From the NCBI RefSeq assembly GCF_034262375.1, contig NZ_CP139558.1, positions 5,394,001 through 5,458,000 on the forward strand: a stretch of 64,000 nt of DNA, in the 5' to 3' direction. This document shows positions 1 through 7,701 of the stretch, in pieces. Within the stretch, counting starts at the first letter, position 1, and every line of letters begins with the position of its first letter. The notes beneath the pieces are model-generated. The model had not been told where the DNA came from. It was given only the letters and a program-made list of their open reading frames with translations, and did not search any database. This DNA comes from Mucilaginibacter sabulilitoris (GTDB lineage: Bacteria > Bacteroidota > Bacteroidia > Sphingobacteriales > Sphingobacteriaceae). The position numbers were made by a program, and so were the translations under genes.

Positions 1-1277
1 GCAATAAAATAAAATTTCACAAGGAAATCAAATTCCCGCATTCTATCGGGCTGTTATATTCTTCATTTACCTATTACCTGGGCTTTAAGGTGAATTGTGA
101 TGAATATAAGGTTATGGGATTAGCTCCTTATGGTAAACCTATCTTCGCTGAACTTATTTTCGAAGAGTTGATAGACTTAAAACCAGACGGGTCATTCCGG
201 TTAAACTTGAAGTATTTCACTTACTGTACCGGGCTTACTATGACGGGGGCTGCTTTAGAAAAGCTTTTTGGCGCCCCGCGCCGTAAGCCAACCGATCAAA
301 TTACGCAGTTCCATATGGATATCGCCAGTTCTATACAAACCGCAACAGAGCAGATCATGTTAAAAATAACACGTGCCCTCTATCTGGAATTTCGCCTTGA
401 AAACCTTTGCCTTGCTGGAGGGGTTGCGCTAAATTGTGTGGCTAATAGTAAGGTACTTCAACAATCCGGATTCAAAGATATCTGGGTTCAGCCTGCTGCC
501 GGTGACGCCGGGGGAGCATTGGGAGCCGCATATACAGTATACCATGATTATTTAGAAAGCTCACGGAAGAGTACATTCCCCTCGGACAAAATGCAAAATG
601 CCTTACTTGGGCCATCTTTTGAAGATTACGAGATAAAAACTGAGCTGTTAAAGCAAGAAACTGTTTTTGAAGAACTAACCAAAGACAACTATTACAGCGC
701 TGTTGCAGATGAGATTGCCCGGGGCAAAGTCGTTGGCTATTTCAGGGGCAGAATGGAATTCGGCCCGAGGGCGCTTGGTTCAAGAAGTATACTCGCTGAC
801 CCAAGGAATCCTCACATGCAAGCCATTCTTAATCAAAAAATAAAATTCAGAGAATCTTTTCGACCTTTCGCCCCAGCTATTTTAGAAGAACATGCTTCTT
901 TCTATTTCGAAAAAGTCGGCAATAGTCCATATATGTTACTGGTTGCTGATATCGCCAAAGGGGTAAGATTACCGCTTAATAATGAAGAAAATGCGTTGTG
1001 CGGATTTGATCGGTTAAACCAAGTACGATCAAATATCCCGGCTGTGACTCATGTAGATTATTCCGCAAGAGTTCAGACAGTCCACAGTGAAAACCACCCT
1101 GATTTCTACAACTTGATAACTGCTTTTTTTAATCTTACCGGATGCCCGTTAGTGATCAATACGTCTTTCAACCGGATGGATGAACCCATTGTCAATACAG
1201 TGACCGAGGCGTTAACTTGCTTCTTACATACAAACATGGACATTTTGGTAATTGGAAGTTTTCTTATCAGGAAATAG
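1..1277 (+). CDS. Carbamoyltransferase (NodU/TobZ family), 5' end outside window
   Basis: This is the C-terminal two thirds of a carbamoyltransferase, which transfers a carbamoyl group from carbamoyl phosphate to a hydroxyl of a sugar, polyketide or exopolysaccharide precursor. The frame is open back to the window edge (first full codon at position 3), and the residues before the GTG at 90 already fit the family (PHSIGLLYSSFTYY, then EYKVMGLAPYGKP). The Kae1-like domain contains LAGGVALNCVANSK. The C-terminal carbamoyltransferase domain shows FGPRALGSRSILADPRNP, ESFRPFAPAI and VINTSFN. Family members have about 580-610 residues and some 425 are visible. The stop overlaps the tail of the convergent trxB by 11 bases. 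The acceptor cannot be told from this sequence. Confidence 0.93.
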   Translation, partial: NKIKFHKEIKFPHSIGLLYSSFTYYLGFKVNCDEYKVMGLAPYGKPIFAELIFEELIDLKPDGSFRLNLKYFTYCTGLTMTGAALEKLFGAPRRKPTDQITQFHMDIASSIQTATEQIMLKITRALYLEFRLENLCLAGGVALNCVANSKVLQQSGFKDIWVQPAAGDAGGALGAAYTVYHDYLESSRKSTFPSDKMQNALLGPSFEDYEIKTELLKQETVFEELTKDNYYSAVADEIARGKVVGYFRGRMEFGPRALGSRSILADPRNPHMQAILNQKIKFRESFRPFAPAILEEHASFYFEKVGNSPYMLLVADIAKGVRLPLNNEENALCGFDRLNQVRSNIPAVTHVDYSARVQTVHSENHPDFYNLITAFFNLTGCPLVINTSFNRMDEPIVNTVTEALTCFLHTNMDILVIGSFLIRK

Positions 1278-2277
1278 GTAAAACCTTAAGACTGTCAATA
1301 AAAACAGCCACTTCTGTCGGCTCCGCAATTAGTTTTCTGCTTAGATATCTTTCAGCATCAATAGCCGCCATACAACCGGTACCCGCCGCTGTCACCGCTT
1401 GCCGGTAAACATGGTCCTGTGCATCGCCACAAGCAAAAATGCCTTCGATGTTTGTTTTGCTTGATCCGGGCTGAGTAATGATATATCCATTCTCGTCCAT
1501 ATTGATCCAGGCATTGAATATTTCGGTATTAGGATGATGGCCAATAGCGACGAAAAATCCGGTCACATTTAGTGTTCTTTCCTCAGCGGTTTTATTATTA
1601 AATATGCTTACACCGGTCACCACCTGTCCGTCACCAATGATCTCTTTGGTTTCCGTATTGTAGAGCACCTCGATATTGTGGGTATTTTGAACCCGATGTA
1701 TCATGGCCTTTGAAGCACGAAACTCATCACGACGCACCAGCATATATACCTTTTTACAAAGTTTAGCAAGGTAGGTGGCCTCTTCAACGGCGGTATCCCC
1801 CGCCCCCACGATAGCAACCTCGTGCCCGCGAAAAAAGAACCCATCGCAAACAGCACAGGCTGAAACACCAAAACCGTTGTATTTTTGTTCTGATTCCAGT
1901 CCAAGCCATTTGGCTGAAGCGCCCGTAGAAATAATTATCGTATCAGCCGTGATGATTTGACTGTCGTCTATTATAACTTTATGCGGAAGGCTGGAAAAGT
2001 CGACTGATGTCACATAACCAAACCGAATATCCGTACCCAGGCGGGCTGCCTGTTTCTCAAAATTCTCCATCATGGCTGGCCCTGTAATTCCATCCGGATA
2101 GCCTGGATAGTTTTCAACTTCGGTAGTTTGAGTCAATTGTCCTCCGGCAACCAAGCCCGTGTATAACACAGGCTTTAGATCTGCACGGGAGGCATAAATG
2201 GCTGCAGTATATCCCGCCGGACCTGAACCTATGATCAGGCATGTCACATGTTCTATGTAGTTATTTTCCATCTTCAT
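1267..2277 (-). CDS. trxB: Thioredoxin reductase
   Basis: This FAD enzyme of 336 residues uses NADPH to reduce thioredoxin in the cytoplasm. The FAD-binding GSGPAGYTAAIYASRA motif is near residue 17. The redox pair CAVC is at C141/C144, followed by the NADPH-binding GAGDTAVEEA segment and the C-terminal FAD contact FACGDAQDHVYRQAV. Length is slightly above the usual 310-320. The gene overlaps the end of dsbD by 17 bases if the first ATG is used; a second ATG two codons later (2271) gives MENNYIEH and is equally plausible. As last gene of the redox operon it would supply electrons through thioredoxin to DsbD. Its 3' end overlaps the convergent carbamoyltransferase. Confidence 0.96.
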   Translation of the reverse strand: MKMENNYIEHVTCLIIGSGPAGYTAAIYASRADLKPVLYTGLVAGGQLTQTTEVENYPGYPDGITGPAMMENFEKQAARLGTDIRFGYVTSVDFSSLPHKVIIDDSQIITADTIIISTGASAKWLGLESEQKYNGFGVSACAVCDGFFFRGHEVAIVGAGDTAVEEATYLAKLCKKVYMLVRRDEFRASKAMIHRVQNTHNIEVLYNTETKEIIGDGQVVTGVSIFNNKTAEERTLNVTGFFVAIGHHPNTEIFNAWINMDENGYIITQPGSSKTNIEGIFACGDAQDHVYRQAVTAAGTGCMAAIDAERYLSRKLIAEPTEVAVFIDSLKVLPIS

Positions 2278-4237
2278 TGTTTGCTAAGGTTCCGTTGAAA
2301 GTAGTTTTTCCGCATTTAAGCCAGTTCAGATATTCGTGTACACTTGGAGTATAGCCGATGGGATTGTTGACAAGTCTTTGCTTATTATCCACTATGGCAT
2401 ACAAGGGCTGGGAAACCTGGCCGAAATTTTCTGCCTCAAAGGTAGCCCACCTGTCGCCGTAGGTCAGTATATCTTTCTTGTTTTTATCCTTAGTCTCGAA
2501 AGTAAAGCGCTCGAGCACGGGCAATTTTGCCCGGTCATCGACGTAAAGGGATACGAGAATATAATTCTCCTTGATGTAGGTGTTCACAGCAGACTGGCTC
2601 CAGACATTTTCCTCCATTTTCCGGCAATTGACACAAGCCCATCCTGTAAAGTCTATTAACAGCGGCTTATGCAGGGAATCGGACAGTTTCAATGCCTTTT
2701 CGTAGTCATTGATCACGTTCGCCTCCAGTCTGCTGTTGTCACCGACACTTTTGTTATAGATGCTGTAGGTAAGTGGCGGCGGAAATCCGCTGAGTAACTG
2801 CATATTGGTCTTATCACCAGGCAAAGCGCCCGGAATTAAATAAGCCGCGAATACCAGCGCAATAATGCCTATGACCTTGCGGCCTATACTGCTCTTTTGT
2901 CCTTTATAATCATGGGGCAATCTTAAAATGCCGAACGAGTACATTGCCAGACCAAGCGCAATAACTATCCACGTAATCAGGAATACCTCGCGCTTTAGTA
3001 CGCCCCAGTGCATCACCAGATCAGCATTCGACAAAAATTTCAGCGCTAAGGCGACTTCGATAAATGCCAGTACTTTCTTGACAGTATCCAGCCAGCCGCC
3101 TGATTTTGGCAGCGATTTGAGCATACCGGGAAAAATGGCAAATACAGTAAATGGCAATGCCAACGCGATACCGAAGCCTGCAAGGCCGGCAGTAAGCGGC
3201 CACGCGCCTCCACTCAATGAGCCCACAAGCAGCGATCCCAGGATTGGCCCGGTGCAGGAAAATGATACCACAGCTAAGGTAAGCGACATGAAAAAGATAC
3301 CGCCTAAATTGGTAATGCTGCTCTTTTCATCTGTTTTATTGACAACGCTACTCGGCAATGTGATCTCGAAAAAACCGAAGAAAGATAGGGCGAAAAAGAT
3401 AAATATGGTGAAGAACGCCAGGTTAAGCCACGCATTTGTGGAAATGGTATTGAAAATCTCAGGGTTCACGTTTCCCAGGATATGAAACGGGACACTCATC
3501 AAAATATATATCAGGAAAATAAAAAGCCCGAAGACCATCCCATTCTTTATAGCAACCTTCCTGTTAGGCGAAGCTTTGGTAAAAAATGACACCGTTAGCG
3601 GTACTATCGGGAAAACGCAAGGCGTCAGCAATGCGATCAGCCCCCCGGCAAATCCCAAAAGAAAAATAGCCAGCAGGCTTTTTTTCTCCATTGTATAACC
3701 GCCACAGCCGGAAATCGGGCTTTGCAGATCGATCGACGCTATCCTTATTTGGGGCTGATCGGCATTGGAGCGTGCAACCCCGGCTACAGGGATTTGAAAA
3801 TCAACATCCATAGGATAGAATTCCTTACCATTACTGGCGAAAATGGTTAGCGTGCCTTTAAAGTCGGGAGGAACAATGCCGTCAACTGCCACTTGCACTG
3901 AGATAGAAATGTTTCCTTTATAAATGTTTGTTGACTTACCTTCAAACAGCGGGTCTTTCAGCGCTGCAGCAAAAGAGCCAAAAGTTGGACCAGATTCGAT
4001 ATGCACCTTTTCATATTGAAATTTAAAAGCTGGCGGAGTAAGCCCTTCTACGTTATTGTTTATGCCATAAACATACCATCCATTGGGCAATGTTGCCATC
4101 GCCTTTATGTTGTAGGCTGAAGGGCCTGTTTTTTTGCAGGAAAACCCCCATTTTAACACTGGCTGCGTCTGACCTGTAAATGAAGCCGTTACAATTGCCG
4201 CCAATATTATAGCAAGTTTGACAATGATCTTTTTCAT
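2261..4237 (-). CDS. dsbD: DsbD-type thiol:disulfide interchange protein with cysteine-less alpha domain
   Basis: This inner-membrane electron conduit has 658 residues and carries reducing power from cytoplasmic thioredoxin to the periplasm. Order: signal peptide (1-24), DsbD-alpha immunoglobulin-like domain (about 27-150), eight-helix membrane domain with its two cysteines C207 (LLTPCVFPIVPL) and C328 (SFSCTGPILG), and a C-terminal thioredoxin domain with WACVNC (C535/C538). The alpha domain aligns well with the 149-residue protein encoded just upstream, but where that protein has C131 and C136 this one has S135 and F140 (ASNGKEFYP). It therefore seems unable to hand electrons on through its own alpha domain. 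The gene follows the small protein by 5 bases and runs into trxB. Confidence 0.93.
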   Translation of the reverse strand: MKKIIVKLAIILAAIVTASFTGQTQPVLKWGFSCKKTGPSAYNIKAMATLPNGWYVYGINNNVEGLTPPAFKFQYEKVHIESGPTFGSFAAALKDPLFEGKSTNIYKGNISISVQVAVDGIVPPDFKGTLTIFASNGKEFYPMDVDFQIPVAGVARSNADQPQIRIASIDLQSPISGCGGYTMEKKSLLAIFLLGFAGGLIALLTPCVFPIVPLTVSFFTKASPNRKVAIKNGMVFGLFIFLIYILMSVPFHILGNVNPEIFNTISTNAWLNLAFFTIFIFFALSFFGFFEITLPSSVVNKTDEKSSITNLGGIFFMSLTLAVVSFSCTGPILGSLLVGSLSGGAWPLTAGLAGFGIALALPFTVFAIFPGMLKSLPKSGGWLDTVKKVLAFIEVALALKFLSNADLVMHWGVLKREVFLITWIVIALGLAMYSFGILRLPHDYKGQKSSIGRKVIGIIALVFAAYLIPGALPGDKTNMQLLSGFPPPLTYSIYNKSVGDNSRLEANVINDYEKALKLSDSLHKPLLIDFTGWACVNCRKMEENVWSQSAVNTYIKENYILVSLYVDDRAKLPVLERFTFETKDKNKKDILTYGDRWATFEAENFGQVSQPLYAIVDNKQRLVNNPIGYTPSVHEYLNWLKCGKTTFNGTLANNEDGK

Positions 4238-4242
4238 CCTTT

Positions 4243-4692
4243 TTAATTTATGGCAATGTCGAATGGTATTGTTTCAGGCGGGAGGCACTTTTTGTCGTTG
4301 CAAACCATGTATTCAATAGTGCCGTGCAAACTTGTTTTGGCTTTTGAAATCACCTTGATGGTTTGTACAAAGCTTACGTCCCCTTTAAAATATTTGACAT
4401 CCACTCCAAAGTTTTTGTCGTGAACTACTTTGAGCTCGCCTTGCTCGTTTATCTGGCCGTTCATTTTCAGAAGCGGATTTCCGCTAAATGTTATTTTGGT
4501 TGGGACAGGGCCACCTGCCGGGGTGGTTTCGGAATAAATATGCCAGGGTTCTGAAACTGTGGCAGACAAAAAGACATTATAGGTGTAAGCAGAAACTTTT
4601 TTGTAACTGAAGTTCCAGCTAACCGGCTTGTTTTGCGCATGCAATGGCAGCCAAACAGCCAACGTGAGGATGATTGATAATAGCTTTTTCAT
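4243..4692 (-). CDS. Stand-alone DsbD alpha-domain protein (periplasmic)
   Basis: A 149-residue exported protein made of a single DsbD N-terminal (alpha) domain after a signal peptide ending near HAQ (residue 20). It shares its plan with the alpha domain of the DsbD encoded next: WNFSYKKVSAYTYNVFLSAT here against WGFSCKKTGPSAYNIKAMAT there. It keeps the redox pair C131/C136 in MVCNDKKCLPPETIPF, matching the C103/C109 type of DsbD-alpha. Spacing is 5 bases to dsbD and 4 bases from the gene before. The natural reading is a soluble alpha module that takes electrons from the DsbD membrane/gamma part and passes them to periplasmic thiol proteins such as the redoxin of the same operon. That role is inference. 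Confidence 0.85.
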   Translation of the reverse strand: MKKLLSIILTLAVWLPLHAQNKPVSWNFSYKKVSAYTYNVFLSATVSEPWHIYSETTPAGGPVPTKITFSGNPLLKMNGQINEQGELKVVHDKNFGVDVKYFKGDVSFVQTIKVISKAKTSLHGTIEYMVCNDKKCLPPETIPFDIAIN

Positions 4693-4696
4693 TGTA

Positions 4697-5608
4697 TTAG
4701 CTTTTATAGGAATTGATTGTCCTGATACTTTTACCTATGCTTGGAAATGGTTCTGCTGCGGCTTCATGTTCAATAAAATAGTATTGTAACCCGGCTTTCT
4801 GAGCAGATTCAAAATATTTTCGGTTATCCAGCACGCCGTCGCCAACAGGCAGCACCGTTGTATAGTCTTTGCTCAGGTCTTTAATGTGCCACAAGGGGAA
4901 CCGCCCAGGGTATCTGCTGAACAATTGCAAAGGGTCCTGCCCAGCCTTAATTGCCCAGGCGATGTCCAGTTCAAACTTCAGTGCGTCCGGATCGGTTTGT
5001 GTTAGAAAAACCTCGTAGGGTATTTGACCGTCAACTATCTTAAAGTCGGCAGGCTCATTATGATAGACCAATTGTATACCTGCCTTTTTACAAGCCGGGG
5101 CAGACTGATTTAAAATATCGAGTGAAAATTTGATTTCATCCTTCGTGCCTATGGGTAAATGAGCAGCCACAAGATATTGTAAACCGCCTGCCGAAGCATC
5201 CTCCAGGATCTCATTCAGATTATCCTTGAGGTTCTTCATCGGAGGAATGGTCATTGGCTTGCCGTCCGCGTCTTTTGCCCCTGCCGGCATTTTAAAAGGC
5301 GCCCCAAAGACATGGTGCGATCTCCAGGACATTCTCAAGCTTTTCAATAACCCGGTAAATTCTTTGGCTGGCATCCCATAGTAATCCCCTTTTTTGCTGA
5401 ATGCAGATTCAATATTCTTAACCCCAGTTTCGGCTACCTTATGCATTGTGCCGGCAACATTGTTATCTATGACATTGAAAAAGGTGAACAATTGTACTCC
5501 GGGAGCGGGGAGGGTGTTAGCGGTGCCTCCGGGAAGGCGAAAACCGGTCATGGCAAGTGCAAGTGAGCCGGTTAAGCCCGTTATGATGAATTGTCGTCTG
5601 TTTTGCAT
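4697..5608 (-). CDS. TAT-exported sugar phosphate isomerase/epimerase-like TIM barrel protein
   Basis: A protein of 303 residues of the xylose-isomerase-like TIM barrel superfamily (AP endonuclease 2 type). It starts with a twin-arginine-like leader (NRRQFIITGLTGSLALAMTG), so it is probably folded before export. Family-like strands include VKNIESAF, HHVFGAPF, LVYHNEPADF with a likely metal-site His/Glu, KFELDIAWA, LWHIKD and YYFIEHE. Such exported members are common in Bacteroidota and mostly uncharacterised; the substrate is unknown. It lies between the redoxin gene (38 bases) and the DsbD-alpha gene (4 bases), so it is co-transcribed with thiol-redox functions, which does not explain its activity. 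Confidence 0.85.
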   Translation of the reverse strand: MQNRRQFIITGLTGSLALAMTGFRLPGGTANTLPAPGVQLFTFFNVIDNNVAGTMHKVAETGVKNIESAFSKKGDYYGMPAKEFTGLLKSLRMSWRSHHVFGAPFKMPAGAKDADGKPMTIPPMKNLKDNLNEILEDASAGGLQYLVAAHLPIGTKDEIKFSLDILNQSAPACKKAGIQLVYHNEPADFKIVDGQIPYEVFLTQTDPDALKFELDIAWAIKAGQDPLQLFSRYPGRFPLWHIKDLSKDYTTVLPVGDGVLDNRKYFESAQKAGLQYYFIEHEAAAEPFPSIGKSIRTINSYKS

Positions 5609-5646
5609 TTGAATGTGTTGTTAGAATGTTTTTAATCGAAAAAACT

Positions 5647-6822
5647 CTATTTTAACTGGGCCTTATATTGTTCAGGAATATCAAAAACACGTCCTAAAGA
5701 ATTTGCAATCAACTTCTTCATTTCATAAGGGTCAATAGCGCCTTGTGTACTGTAGATCACTTTTCCGCCCGGTGCAATCAATGCTGTATAAGGCAAGGCG
5801 CCTTGCCAATCTTTATTAATTGCATCTATGATCTGATCTTTGTTGCCGTCTGCGATATAATTCTTAAAACTTGCCTGTTTATTTTCCAGGAAGCTTAATG
5901 CTGCCGGCGTACGACCTAACTCATCCATACTGATGGAGATTGTTTCAAAATTGCGGAGCCTGTACATCCTGTTTATTGTAACAAAATCAGGGAACTCAGT
6001 TACACAAGGACCGCACCAGGTTGCCCAAACATTTACCAGCCTATAATTTTTTGTATCATTCGCTAACAGTGCTTTCAGGCTGTCAACTCCAATTTTCTCC
6101 AGAACTACCTTCTCCTCTTTCCATTTTGCAGCTTCTGCGGCAACAAGATCATGCTTTGAGGGCCATTTGATCGAGCATCCGAATGTCTTGGTCTTTTCAA
6201 CTTTAACCGGCTGATTTGCCAGCAGGTTATTTAAGGTATTTTTTGTATCAAAAGATTTTGCTGCGCCAGGTACGCCGAAGGCATCGTCAATACGGCCTGT
6301 ATACCGCAATTTTCTTTGCTGGTCAAAAATAAATACGTGCGGAGTGGCCTGGGGGCCATAAAGTATAGAAGCACTTGAAGTGGCACCGTCAAATAGGTAA
6401 GGAAAATTAAAGTTTTTCTCCTTCGACCTGGTCTTCATTTCATCAAAGCTGTCACCAAGGTCGGTATAACCCATTTCATCTAACCGGATGGACCCGGCAT
6501 CGTTGGGCGAGATGGCAACGAACGCTACATTTTTAGGTGTGTAATCCGTAACCAGTTTCTTAATCGTATCCTCATAAGCCTGTGCGGTTGGGCAATGGTT
6601 GCAGGTGAAAATAACAACCAGGAATTTACTTTTTACAAAGCTTTTAAGGGTATAGGTTTTACCGTCAACACCCTGCAATGAAAAGTCGGGGGCCGCTGAG
6701 CCAATTGCCAGTGCAGGGTGACTATTTAATTGAGCTGATGCTATCCCGATTGAAAGGCAAACGAAGGCCATCATCAAAATAATCCTGCCGAAGCCCGTGG
6801 CCCGGAAGTAGTTTAGTTGCAT
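5647..6822 (-). CDS. Two-domain redoxin: peroxiredoxin-like domain plus TlpA-like thioredoxin
   Basis: This exported protein of 391 residues joins two thioredoxin-fold domains. Residues about 36-205 form an AhpC/TSA/redoxin-like domain with CNHCP (C74/C77). Residues about 235-380 form a TlpA/ResA-like domain with the classic WCGPC (C270/C273) and a downstream cis-proline region (ALPYTALIAPGGK). The leader is hydrophobic (MMAFVCLSIGIASAQ, residues 17-31). The leftward operon continues into DsbD and TrxB, the standard supply of electrons for such proteins, so this is the probable client: a periplasmic thiol reductase or peroxidase. The first gene of the operon, it is preceded by tandem LytTR-like repeats. 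The two-domain form is less usual than single TlpA proteins. Confidence 0.88.
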   Translation of the reverse strand: MQLNYFRATGFGRIILMMAFVCLSIGIASAQLNSHPALAIGSAAPDFSLQGVDGKTYTLKSFVKSKFLVVIFTCNHCPTAQAYEDTIKKLVTDYTPKNVAFVAISPNDAGSIRLDEMGYTDLGDSFDEMKTRSKEKNFNFPYLFDGATSSASILYGPQATPHVFIFDQQRKLRYTGRIDDAFGVPGAAKSFDTKNTLNNLLANQPVKVEKTKTFGCSIKWPSKHDLVAAEAAKWKEEKVVLEKIGVDSLKALLANDTKNYRLVNVWATWCGPCVTEFPDFVTINRMYRLRNFETISISMDELGRTPAALSFLENKQASFKNYIADGNKDQIIDAINKDWQGALPYTALIAPGGKVIYSTQGAIDPYEMKKLIANSLGRVFDIPEQYKAQLK

Positions 6823-6871
6823 AACGACTTATTTTTAAGGTTAATAAAATGATTATGCAACCAAATTAGCG

Positions 6872-6951
6872 GGTGAGCAGTTGATAAGGAAGCGCCGGTG
6901 AGTAGTTGACAGTTGGAAATGGTAGTTGACGTGATTAAGGGGGTAGTTGGC
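6872..6951. promoter_or_regulatory. Four tandem LytTR-like direct repeats upstream of the redox operon
   Basis: Read on the plus strand, four copies of G(C/T)AGTTG(A/G)(C/T) start at 6877, 6902, 6922 and 6943, all in the same direction. The first two share a longer block, GGTGAG(C/T)AGTTGA. Steps are 25, 20 and 21 bases, about two helical turns. LytTR-domain regulators bind imperfect direct repeats of this general kind. The array lies between the stop of the LytTR regulator gene and the start of the redoxin gene at 6822, about 50-130 bases upstream of it. A binding role is inferred. Confidence 0.55.
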
Positions 6952-6960
6952 GAAAACTAA

Positions 6961-7701
6961 TCAAAATCGTTTTAACAATCCATCCTTCCGGCTGCGGGAA
7001 ACATTAACAACGGACCCATCGCTCATCACAAGATACCCACCCTCGCCGCGGACATAACGATTGATTTCGTTCATATTTACCATAAAGGAGTGATGCACGC
7101 GCTCAAAATGAGAAAATTCATTCAACTGTTCTTCAACCTCTTTAAAGGTTCGGGTAGCGGTTATTTTTCTCTTGTCTTTAAGGAACAAAAGTGTGTAATT
7201 ATCGTCCGCCTCACAATAAATAATCTCCGCAACGGCAATTAACTCAAATCCGTGTGAAGTGGGGATAGCGATTTTATTAAATGAATTAGGATTGTGCTGA
7301 AAACGTTTAAAAAGGAGGTCAAACTGTGCGGCCGGTGGCCTGTTAACCTGTAGTTTCACCTTATGAACAGATGCGATCAATTCCTTTGGATCGACAGGTT
7401 TGAGCAAATAGTCCAATGCACTGAATTTAATGGCCCTAATGGCATACTGGTCAAAACTGGTAGTGAAGATGACAGAAAAATTGATATTTTTGACCTTTTC
7501 CAGCATTTGGAAACCGTTCATTTGAGGCATTTCGATGTCGGTAAAAATCAGGTCTGGTTTTAGTGTTTCAATGGCATCCAGGCCCGCCTTTCCAGATCTG
7601 AATGTCCCGGTCAGCTTGATGTCAGGACAATATTCCTGTAACTGTATGCTGAGCGTATCAATGCAATGTTGCTCGTCGTCGATAATAATGGTTTTAATCA
7701 T
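6961..7701 (-). CDS. LytTR-family response regulator
   Basis: A response regulator of 246 residues. The receiver domain begins IKTIIIDDEQHCIDTL; the phosphate acceptor is the aspartate in PDLIFTDIEMPQMNGF (near residue 55), and the conserved lysine is in LLKPVDPKEL. The C-terminal LytTR DNA-binding domain (about 140-246) has IIYCEADDNYTLLFL, FERVHHSFMVNMNEI and ends in VNVSRSRKDGLLKRF. The start overlaps the stop of the kinase gene by 8 bases, the usual pairing for LytS/LytR-like systems in Bacteroidota. The direct repeats immediately downstream, in front of the redox operon, are the obvious candidate target. Confidence 0.94.
   Translation of the reverse strand: MIKTIIIDDEQHCIDTLSIQLQEYCPDIKLTGTFRSGKAGLDAIETLKPDLIFTDIEMPQMNGFQMLEKVKNINFSVIFTTSFDQYAIRAIKFSALDYLLKPVDPKELIASVHKVKLQVNRPPAAQFDLLFKRFQHNPNSFNKIAIPTSHGFELIAVAEIIYCEADDNYTLLFLKDKRKITATRTFKEVEEQLNEFSHFERVHHSFMVNMNEINRYVRGEGGYLVMSDGSVVNVSRSRKDGLLKRF

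Noticed and set aside
2928..3485. 185-codon plus-strand frame inside dsbD
   Set aside because: It is the complement of the membrane domain of dsbD, whose minus-strand protein has clear conserved motifs.
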